Under the pieces are notes generated by a model. That model saw nothing but the letters and a program-made list of their open reading frames with translations, had not been told where the DNA came from and did not search any database. Of a DNA stretch of 64,000 nt, positions 1 through 8,899 are shown piece by piece; position 1 is the first letter of the stretch, and the number at the start of each line of letters is the position of its first letter. The position numbers and the translations under genes are program-made. The stretch is taken from positions 57,100,001 to 57,164,000 of the forward strand of contig NC_080590.1 of the NCBI RefSeq assembly GCF_029962835.1, in the 5' to 3' direction. This DNA comes from Magnolia sinica (lineage: Eukaryota; Streptophyta; Magnoliopsida; Magnoliales; Magnoliaceae).

Positions 1-104
1 CTACATCGGCAGCGTGATTAGCTTGACATCCAAATGCGAAATCAGATACGAAGGCATCCTCTACAACATCAACACCGATGAATCCAGCATCGGTTTGGGG
101 AATG
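1..104 (+). pseudogene. DCP5: DCP5/LSM14-like exon 1 (partial, LSM domain start)
   Basis: Reading from base 2 the frame is open and encodes [20 protein letters not shown] and then a segment ending in SSIGLGN. This is the beginning of the LSM14-type LSM domain of Protein DECAPPING 5 / SCD6 / RAP55, an mRNA decapping and translational-repression factor of P-bodies. The exon ends AATG followed by a GT donor at 105-106, a phase-1 boundary at the same place as in plant DCP5 genes. The start codon lies left of the window. The expected second exon (the conserved RSFGTEGR block) was not found in the next 2.3 kb, which is AT-rich and then enters a satellite array. It is either a captured fragment or a gene with a greatly expanded intron; I favour a fragment. 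The family assignment is from remembered homology. Confidence 0.75.
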
Positions 105-918
105 GTACTCTCTCTCCCTCCCCATTTTTTCTCCAGATTGAGGTTTTTAGGGTCTGGAATGGTTTTTGTGGGATTTTGGTTTATATGTTTTGACTTTTGT
201 TGGATTTGGAGATATGGGTATTATTAAATCTAACGTGAGATTTGTTGGGTTTTTAGGAAATTATTTTTTTTTCTTTTCATTTTATATGGGTTTTGAGTGT
301 ATTTTTCAGTTTTGTTTATATATATAATTTTATAACCAGGAAGTTTTTATTTATTTATAGAAGATTCTGTATGGTTGGTGGAATGAAAATGCTAGATGTG
401 TATAACCAAGTTTGTCTCATCTCATCTCATGTCATTTAAGTGTATCCAACATCAATAGAATGCTAATTCTAACATATCGACCTTTGGAACCTTTCCAAAA
501 TTATCAGAAATGACATAGGTGATTATCAAGCAAATGCTAGATGTGTATGCATAGATGAGGGCTTTGCTTAGTGAGGCATGCATTTCGTGAAATTATATTC
601 ACATTGTGATTAGGACTTCAGCCTCAGTGTTGTTGTGATATTCATGATGAAGCAATATATTCCATGCAGAAATTGCTATTGTCATTGCCTCCTTAATATT
701 ATTTCATTTACTTGTCCCATTCTCTCTACCATGTCCTTCAATTACAACTTCTCTTGATATGTGAGAAGGGTGTATTCTGTTTGCATTTTTTGCATAGACT
801 TGCTATTAATGTTGATTAGCAGTTCCACATTCATCGGCATCTTTCCCATCTAATTATTTTGGAAGAAGATTTGCACTTATATTTCATTTTGTCAGTTCTA
901 ATAACTTTCTTTGCTTAG
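105..918. other. AT-rich intron-like spacer
   Basis: It begins with a GT donor and a pyrimidine-rich stretch and ends in a TTTGCTTAG acceptor. No coding similarity was recognised. Several T-rich tracts are typical of plant introns. Confidence 0.4.
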
Positions 919-1005
919 AACCCTGTAAGGCCTTCGCCTCTTTCTGGCGATTATAGCCAGCAAACCTATCGTCCACACAAACCACCTGGTCCACCTACTG
1001 AAGAG
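919..1005 (+). pseudogene. Putative 29-codon exon, unknown origin
   Basis: A possible exon of exactly 87 bases lies between an acceptor (TTTGCTTAG, ending at 918) and a donor (GTACATC, from 1006). In the phase-0 frame it is open and proline-rich (…SGDYSQQTYRPHKPPGPPTE…). If spliced to the upstream DCP5-like exon, which ends in phase 1, the reading frame meets a TAG after about a dozen codons, so the two do not make one open frame directly. I do not recognise the protein. It could be an exon from another gene or a chance open stretch with good splice signals. Confidence 0.35.
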
Positions 1006-2032
1006 GTACATCTTACAATGTGAAAGAAACAGAGATTTTGATTAAAATGTTGCAGAAGTTCCTTAAATTAATCCGAACCTTTTGTCAATTTCCATATGGG
1101 ATATTGATAAGAAATTTGGGTCTTTGTTAAAGTGAGAAAGTAGTGAAATTGCTTCCCAAACTGCATTTCTATAAGAAATGTCTTGCCTTGCTAGGAACTA
1201 GTCTTCCCTAAATCCACTTGTACTCTTGGTAGGATTCCATATGGGATACTTTTGTTGGTTGGCTTTTATTATTATATTTTGAATCATAAACTAATATCTA
1301 TCAGTTGTGTGGCCCATTGTCTAATCTTCAGCATATGAATTAGTTGTGATTGTCTATAGTACATGAGCCCACTAGATGAACATGTACTCAATGTACAGTG
1401 GGAGACTACAACTTAATGTGTTTTATGAATCCTGACTTAATGTGTTTCAACAGAAGATTATGTGTATCATACTTTGGCTGCAAAAGCTAGTGGAGAATTT
1501 TCCTTGAAGTATATATTTTCTTTTGGAGCATTTGCACAACAACCCCTTCTGCACATGTATGTATTTGCTATTGTGTTTCCAATTGTCTATAAAGAATGGA
1601 AATTCTTCCTTAACTCTTGTTAATATGAAAATGTCATGTTTTACTTTGTTTTCGATGTCATGGGATGAAATAGTCTATTATGTTTCCCCAATAAATTCAA
1701 TTTATACTGTTTTCAATTGTCCCTTTGCATGTCTATTTGGTTAGTGTGATTTTTGCACATTGTCTTGTCCTTAGTGGAGTACATGGTGGGGTCTACTGAA
1801 TGGATGTTAGAATAGTATCATATGTAACTATTTTGTTTATTTGCTCGATCTAGATTATCTATTTTTCATGCGATTGATCTGATGTCTATTTGGTTAGTGT
1901 GATTTTTGCACATTGGCTTGTCCTTAGTGGAGTGAGTGAATGGATTGTCTAGATCATTAATTAGCCATGCCACTTGTCAATTGAAGCTTTGTGCATGTTG
2001 GGCTCTCTCCCTCTGTGTGTGTGTGTGTGTCT
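1006..2032. other. AT-rich spacer with a local direct duplication
   Basis: No gene was recognised. A block of about 55 bp beginning TGTCTATTTGGTTAGTGTGA occurs at about 1729-1783 and again at about 1882-1936, with one or two differences. A short (GT)n run lies at about 2015-2030. Confidence 0.5.
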
Positions 2033-2250
2033 TGTTGACATAATTGGGCCATATCCCTTGGGCCATGGGCCTCTTAGTTTCCTTTTATTAGTTGTCCTTT
2101 ATTTCCTTTTCTTTTGTTTGTTTTTTACCATTTTTTCTAAGGTTAGTTTATGTTATTCACTTAATATAGAAAGAGAGAGGGCTAGACATTCAGGCCTCTC
2201 TAAGTTTCTTTTCTTCCCAAGTTCGTTCTTTCCTAAACATGGTATCAGAG
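2033..2250 (+). mobile_element. Copia-type LTR remnant with initiator-Met PBS
   Basis: An LTR-like block starts TGTTGACATAATTGGGCC and ends in CCTAAACA at 2239. It is followed at once by TGGTATCAGAG (2240-2250), the classic primer-binding site complementary to initiator methionine tRNA used by Ty1/copia retrotransposons. At about 206 bp the LTR is short but within the copia range. No gag or pol follows; about 200 bp downstream the sequence enters the hexamer array. This is a truncated remnant. The precise LTR start is uncertain. Confidence 0.6.
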
Positions 2251-2446
2251 GAAGAAGGTCCGTAGGGTTTCTTATATCTTGAGTCTTATATTTTGATCTC
2301 TTCTAATCTCCTCTTATTTTCTTTTCATATAATCTCTTGGTTTGAGAGTCTTAACCTTTCAATCACTGATTGTATGTCATTTGTGAGGGGTGGTCCTACG
2401 GTTGTGGTGTCTTGGAGATCTTGTTGAAGTTTTTGTTGGAAACCAA

Positions 2447-5400
2447 AAACCTATAACCTAAGCTAAACCTAAACATATAACCTTAACATAAACCTAAACC
2501 TATAACCTTAACCTTAACATATAAATATCCTGAACCCGATTTCCTACACCTAAACCTTAACCCATTCTCAATTCGCTAAACCTATAGCTTATAACCTAAA
2601 CCAAAACCTAAACCTATAACTTAACCTAAACTTATAACCTATAACCTAAACATAATCCTAAAACCTAAATGTATTCTCAAATCCCTAAACCTAATCCTAA
2701 TCTCAACTCCCTAACCTAAACCTAAACCTAAACTTGAAAACCCAAACCTAAACCTGATCCTGAACCCGAACCCGATTTCCTAAACCTAAACCTCAACCTA
2801 TTCTCAATTCCCTAAACCTTAACCTATAACCTAACCTAAAACTAAATCTATAACCTAAACCTAAACCTATAACCTAAGTGTATTCTCAAATCCTTAGACC
2901 TAAACCTACACCTAATCCTAATCTCAACTCCTTAACCTAAACCTAAACCCGATCCCGATTTCCTAAACCTAAACATTAACATATTCTCAATTCCCTAAAC
3001 CTATATCTTATAACCTAAACCTAAACCTAAACCATAACCTAAACCTAAACCTATAACCTTAACCTAAACCTAAACTTAAACCTGTAACCTATAACCTAAA
3101 CCTAAACCTAAAACCTAAATGTATTCTCAAATCCCTAAACCTAAACCTACACCTAATCCTAATCTCAACTCCCTAACCTAAACCTAAACCTAAACTTGAA
3201 AACCCAAACCTAAACCCGATCCCGAACCCGAACTCGATTTCCTAAACCTAAACCTTAACCTATTCTCAATTCCGTAAACCTATAGCTTATAACCTAAACC
3301 GAAACCTAAACATATACCTAAACCTAAACCTAAACCTAAACCTATAACCTATAACCTTGACCTAAACCTAAACCTAAACCTGTAACCTATAACCTAAACC
3401 TAAACCTAAAACCTAAATGTATTCTCAAATCCCTAAACCTAAACCTACACCTAATCCTAATCTCAACTCCCTAACCTAAACCTAAACCTAAACTTGAAAA
3501 CCAAAACCTAAACCCGATCTCGAACCCAAACCCGATTTCCTAAACCTAAACCTTAACCTGTTCTCAATTCCCTAAACCTATAGCTTATAACCTAAACCGA
3601 AACCTAAACCTATACCTAAACCTATAACCTATAACCTAAACATAAACCTAAAACCTAAATGTATTCTCAAATCCATAAACCTAAACCTACACCTAATCCT
3701 AATCTCAACTCCCTAACCTAAACCTAAACCTAAACTTGATAACCCAAACCTAAACCCGATCCTGAACCCGAACACGATTTCCTAAACCTAAACCTTAACC
3801 TATTCTGAATTCCCTAAACCTTAACCTATAACCTAACCTATACCTAAATCTATAACCTAAACCTAAACCTAAAACCTAAGTGTATTCTCAAATCCTTAAA
3901 CCTAAACCTACACCTAATCCTAATCTCAACTCCCTAACCTAAACCTAAACCTAAACTTGAAAACCCAAACCTAAACCCGATCCCGAATCCGAACCCGATT
4001 TTATAAACCTAAACATTAACCTATTCTCAATTTCCTAAACCTATATCTTATAACCTTAACCTAAACCTAAACCTAAACATAAACCTATAACCTATAACTT
4101 TAACCTAAACCTAAACGTAAACCTGTAACCTATAACCTAAACCTAAACCTAAAACCCAAATGTATTCTCAAATCTTTAAACCTAAACCTATACCTAATCC
4201 TAATCTCAACTCCCTAACCTAAACCTAAACTTAAACTTGAAAACCCAAACCTAAACCCGATCCCGAACCCGAACCCGATTTTCCAAACTTAAACCTTAAC
4301 CTTTTCTCAATTCCCTAACCTATATCTTATAACCTAAACCTAAGCCTAAACCTAAACCTGTAACCTATAACCTAAACCTAAACCTAAAACCTAAATGTAT
4401 TCTGAAATCCCTAAACCTAAACCTACACCTAATCCTAATCTTAACTCCCTAACCTAAACCTAAACCTAAACTTGAAAACCAAAACCTAAACCCGATCCCG
4501 AACCCTAACCCCATTTCCTAAACCTATACCTTAACCTATTCTCAATTCCCTAAACCTATAGCTTATAACCTAAACCTAAACCTAAACCTGTAACCTAAAC
4601 CTACAACTTAAATGTATTCTCAAATCCCTAAACCTAAACCTACACCTAATCCTAATCTCAACTCCCTAATCTAAACCTAAACCCGATCCCGAACCCGAAC
4701 CCGATTTCCTAAACCTAAACCTTAACCTATTCTCAATTCCCTAAACCTATTGCTTATAACCTAAACCTAAACCTAAACCTATAACATATAACTTAAACAT
4801 AAACCTAAAACTTAAATGTATTCTCAAATCCCTAAACCTAAACTTACACATAATCCTAATCTCAACTCCCTAACCTAAACCTAAACGTAAACTTGAAAAC
4901 CCAAACCTAAACCAGATCCCAAACCCGAACTAGATTTCTTAAACCTAAACCTAAATGTATTCTCAAAACCCTAAACCTAAACCAACACCTAATCCTAATC
5001 TCAACTCCCTAACATAAACCTAAACTTAAACTTGAAAACCCAAACCAAAACCCGATCCCGAACCCGAACCCGAACCCGAACCCGATTTCCTAATCCTAAA
5101 CCTTAACCTATACTCAATTCCCTAAACCTATAGCTTATAACCTAAACCTAAACCTAAACCTATAACCTATAACCTAAACCTAAAACATAACCTAAACCTA
5201 AACCTAAAACCTAAATGTTTTCTTAAATCCCTAAACCTAAACCTACACCTAATCCTAATCTCAACTCCCTAACCTAAAACTAAACTTGAAAACCCAAACC
5301 TAAACCCGATCTCGAACCCGAATCCGATTTCGTAAACCTAAACCTTAACCTATTCTCAACTCCCTAAACCTATAGCTTATAACCTATACCTAAACCTAAA

Positions 5401-6778
5401 CCTAAACCTATAACATATAACATATAACCTAAACCTAAACCTAAAACTTAATATATTCTCAAATCCCTAAACCTAAACCTACACCTAATCCTAATCTCAA
5501 CTCCCTAACCTAAACCTAAACTTGAAAATCTAAACCTAAACCCGATCCCGAACCCGAACCTGATTTCCTAAACCTAAACCTTAACCTATTCTCAATTCCC
5601 TAAACCTATACCTTATAACCTAAACCTAAACTTAAACTTTAACCTAAACCAATAACCTAAAACCTAAACCTAAAACCTAAATGTATTCTCAAATCCCTAA
5701 ACCTAAACCTACACCTACACCTAATCCTAATCTCAATTCCTTAACCTAAACCTAAACCTAAACTTGAAAACCCAAACCTAAACCCGATCCCGAACCCGTA
5801 CCCAATTTCCTAAACCTAAACATTAACATATTCTCAATTCCCTAAACGTATAGCTTATGACCTAAACCTAAACCTAAACCTAAAGCTTAACCTAAACCTA
5901 AACCTAAACCTATAACCTATAACCTAAACCTAAACCTAAAACCTAAATGTATTCTCAAATCCTTAAACCTAAACCTACACCTAATCCTAATCTCAACTCC
6001 CTAACCTAAATCTAAACCTAAACTTGAAAACCCAAACCTAAACCTAATCCCGAACTCGAACCCGATTTCCTAAACCTAAACCTTAACCTATAACCTAACC
6101 TAAACCTAAACCTATAACCTAAACATAAGCCTAAAACCTAAACCTAAGCCCAAAATTGAAATGTATTCTCAAATCCCTAAACCTAAACCTATACCTAATC
6201 CTAATCTCAACTCCCTAAGCTAAACCTAAACCTAAACTTGAAAACCCAAACCTAAACCCGATCCCGAACCCGAACCTAATTTCCTAAACCTAAACCTTAA
6301 CCTATAACCTAACATAAACCTAAACCTATTACTTGCACTTATAACCTAAACCTATGACCTAAACATAAGCCTAAAACCTAAACCTAAACCTAAAATCGAA
6401 ATGTATTCTCAAATCTTTGAACCTAAACCTACACCTAATCCTAATCTCAACTCCCTAACCTAAACTTAAACCTAAACTTAATAACCCAAACCTAAACCTG
6501 ATCCCGAACTCGGACCTGATTTCCTAAACCTAAACCTTAACCTTAACCTATTCTCATTTCCCTAAAGCTATAACCTATATACTATAACCTATAACTAAAA
6601 CCTAAACCTTAACTTAAACCTATAACCTAAGCCTAAACCTTAACTTAAACCTAAACCAAAACCTATAACTTAAACCTTAACCTACAACCTATAACCTATA
6701 ACCTAAACTTATAACCTATAACCTAAAACCAAATCCTAAACCTAAACCTAAACCTAAAACCTAATCCTAAACCTATTT
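2447..6778 (-). repeat. Telomere-like higher-order satellite array A (CCTAAA hexamer)
   Basis: About 4.3 kb of degenerate hexamer CCTAAA (TTTAGG on the minus strand), interspersed with CCTATAA and CCTTAA variants. These are organised into longer units of roughly 140-300 bp, about 17 of them counted by the recurring block TAATCTCAACTCCCTAACC. Each unit also carries a TGTATTCTCAAATCCC block, a CTTGAAAACCCAAACC block, a GC-richer CCCGATCCCGAACCCGA block and a GATTTCCTAAACC block. The true plant telomere heptamer CCCTAAA occurs only sporadically, so this is not a simple telomere relic. The same units recur in reverse orientation at 47232-54945. Confidence 0.9.
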
Positions 6779-6780
6779 TA

Positions 6781-7142
6781 ATGATCAGTTTTATTTTTAA
6801 AAAGTGCCCGCTTTTTTGGAAGAAGTTTATGCAATTCTTCATGATTCTGAATTATAATGTTTTGTTGGTTTAATATTTTTTTTTTCAGGTGAAAGACAAA
6901 GAAAATTGTTGCTGATTTTTTTTCTTCTTTTTATTTATGATGTTAAACTCATATGTATTTATGTGTGGATGAATGTAATGTGGATAAGATTGCTTGTGTT
7001 TGGATGGATGTAGTTTATATTTAGATGAATGTAGTTTATGTTGGATTTACATAGTTTGGGTTGTTTAGATGGATGTGAATGTGAATATGATGAAATATAT
7101 TATATAACAGGTGTATATCAGGAAGAATACGATGAAATATAT
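6781..7142. repeat. Unique internal segment shared by both CACTA-type copies
   Basis: An AT-rich segment between the array and the subterminal repeats. It is found in inverted orientation at about 46600-46985, for example GCACTTTTT next to TTCTTCCAAAAAAG, and a tract with ATGAATGTAGTTTATG repeats. No coding sequence was recognised. Confidence 0.8.
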
Positions 7143-7679
7143 ATATTGACCCTCTTATAAAGGACGGTCTATGGCCGTCCTTTGAAGGCCTATAAGAGAC
7201 GGTCCATGACAGTCCTTTTTAAGGACGGTCCATGACCGTCCTTTTAAAGGACGGTCTATGGCCGTCCTTTGAAGGCCTATAAGAGACGGTCCATGACAGT
7301 CCTTTTTAAGGACGGTCCATGACCGTCCTTTTAAAGGACAGTCTATGGCCGTCCTTTGAAGACTTATCAGAGATGGTTTATGACGGTCTTTTTTAAGGAT
7401 GGTCCATGACCGTCCTTTTAAAGGACGGTCGATGGCCGTCCTTTAAAGGCTCATAAGAGACGGTCCGAGATTGTCCCTTTTAAAGACAGTTCACGACTGT
7501 CCTTTTTTAGGACGGTCCATGACCGTCCTTTTTTCGTCAATAAAAATGACAGTTTTCAACCATCCTTTCAGTAATACGACATGTCAAAATTTGACGACCC
7601 TTGCGACGGTCCATGACCATCCTTTTTGGTCATTTGAGACGGTTTTGGACCGTCCTTTTTTCGCAGTTTTGGCGTAGTG
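7143..7679. repeat. CACTA subterminal palindromic repeats (copy A)
   Basis: Closely spaced near-perfect palindromes of the type GGACGGTCCATGACCGTCC and GGACGGTCTATGGCCGTCC alternate with AAGGCCTATAAGAGACGGTC, forming longer units of about 100 bp that repeat at least three times. CACTA elements carry short subterminal repeats bound by their transposase, and these sit in that position. ORFs across this region are repeat artefacts. Confidence 0.8.
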
Positions 7680-7952
7680 TCATTACCTTTAAATTCCATC
7701 CAATCCACCCTAATCCGTTCAAATTTTCCTGGGACGTGTTTGGTTCGGTTCGAGGGATTGGAAGGGATGGGAAGGTTTAACCCCGGGATTGGCCGGCCAT
7801 GCTAAACAGACTAGATATAACAATCCCCGGATATAGCAATCCCATGGATCTTAAGACAATCCACTGACAACACCATCATTGCCTTGAAATCCATGCCATC
7901 CACCCTAATACCATTCAATCCCTTCCAATCCACCAGTCCAAATGGGCCCTTA
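7680..7952. mobile_element. Tourist-like MITE, truncated by the CACTA terminus
   Basis: The sequence matches the inverted interior of the MITE at 34836-35247 (ATTACCTTTAAATTCCATCC, ACAACACCATCATTGCC). It ends with CCAAATGGGCCCTTA at 7938-7952, an inverted-repeat end like the CCAAACGGGCC end of that element. Its left part begins abruptly at the CACTA terminus, inside the MITE interior. Confidence 0.65.
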
Positions 7953-8287
7953 GGGAATGGATAACCCAACGGTGTGATGCCCAACTCTTGAGTATTTATG
8001 GTCTGATGTTTGGACCAACGCGAATTCAATTCTCTATTTGAATATTTGGGATCACGTGTACGTGTGCCATATCTACACATGTGGGCACTTGGGTTTGACA
8101 GATGTAGATTGCATGGCTTTAAATAGCATTCCTCTAATTAGAGGATTCCAAATTTAGGGGTTCCAAATTCAAGGGATTCTAAACCCAAGGGTTCCAAATC
8201 CACTCTCCCAAACTGGGTCTTTGGCAGCCCAAACGCTTAATCTAGGCTGCAGATTAAGTCTGTCTAACATAAATTTTCTAAGACATA
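7953..8287. other. Non-coding spacer with short direct repeats
   Basis: No gene. At 8145-8210 it has a run of short repeats of the type GGGTTCCAAATTCAAGGGATT. It is the left flank of the large Tat-type element; its last five bases before the LTR are GATTG (8288-8292). Confidence 0.5.
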
Positions 8288-8292
8288 GATTG
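8288..8292. repeat. Target-site duplication GATTG (left copy, Tat element)
   Basis: GATTG directly precedes the LTR start TGTTGGGG at 8293. The same five bases follow the end of the 3' LTR at 33380-33384. A perfect 5-bp duplication defines the element as one original insertion. Confidence 0.95.
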
Positions 8293-8899
8293 TGTTGGGG
8301 AAAATAATATGACAAGTCTGGAGACTCGGTTATTTTATGGACCCACTCTACTAAAACCGACTGAAAGATCCGAGCCAATAGTTCAGGTCGAGCAAGATAA
8401 AGTCAAAGGAGAGACTTGTTCAGATTCATCGGAAATGAATCCCGACCGAACTTGAGAGTCGAGAGCCTTAGGCGAGTATAGGGTACATCAAGTTGACTTT
8501 GTTAACGAGGCAGCAATGTTTAAAGAGACCTATTAAAGGTCCTAAATTAGAAAGTCACCTGACCGATTATAAAAACAATCCATGTATGGTTAGTTGCAGT
8601 ATCGACTATCGGATAGAAGGAAAATGTCGGTCCTGAACCGACCCAGTTTTGTTCGATAGTAGGTAAAAAGTCTCCTATGTAAGCCAGCTAAGATTATGAA
8701 TCTATTGAGGCCGAGCCAAGCAAAGGAGAGACGGTTTAATCTTAAACACTGTCCCAAAAATCTTGTAGAAGGATCCCCGGTCCCAAAAATCTCGGGATCG
8801 GGAAGTATCCGTAAACAAAACACTATCTAAATCAAATCTCCAAAATATCAGGAAAGAATCCCCATATGGCGGGATCCTCCTTCTCTTATAAATAGGAGA
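8293..8899 (+). repeat. 5' LTR of Tat element, first part
   Basis: 607 bp matching the first 607 bp of the LTR at 32593, with scattered differences. It contains a CTTATAAATAGGAGA promoter-like motif (TATA-type) at 8884-8899, interrupted exactly after GGAGA by the nested element. The rest of the LTR resumes at 21468. Confidence 0.92.

Larger units (their letters stand above)
2440..7679 (-). mobile_element. CACTA-type element A, terminal part including array
   Basis: The right terminus reads TTTTGGCGTAGTG, ending at 7679. Its reverse complement CACTACGCCAAAA has the CACTA signature of plant En/Spm-type terminal inverted repeats and equals the terminus at 46094. Inward lie subterminal palindromes, a unique segment of about 360 bp and the hexamer array. 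No transposase (TNPD/Transposase_21-type) was seen, so it is non-autonomous or incomplete. The outer flank starts TCA inside a MITE. The other half of that MITE is not in 1-2440, so the far terminus should lie left of the window. The assignment to CACTA rests on the terminus and subterminal structure only. Confidence 0.65.

Noticed and set aside
2447-6778. Fossil telomere or chromosome-fusion point
   Set aside because: The unit is a degenerate hexamer in higher-order repeats linked to a CACTA-type terminus in both copies, with an inverted copy 40 kb away. A simple telomere relic would be mostly CCCTAAA without the conserved non-telomeric blocks.
7471-7677. 68-codon ORF with repeated HDCPF/HDHPF motif
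   Set aside because: Translation of the GGACGGTCC subterminal palindromes; the matching inverted ORF at 46096-46278 is the same artefact.
7143-7679. CRISPR-like array of spaced palindromes
   Set aside because: Repeats are neither identical nor separated by unique spacers, and the context is a plant transposon terminus.
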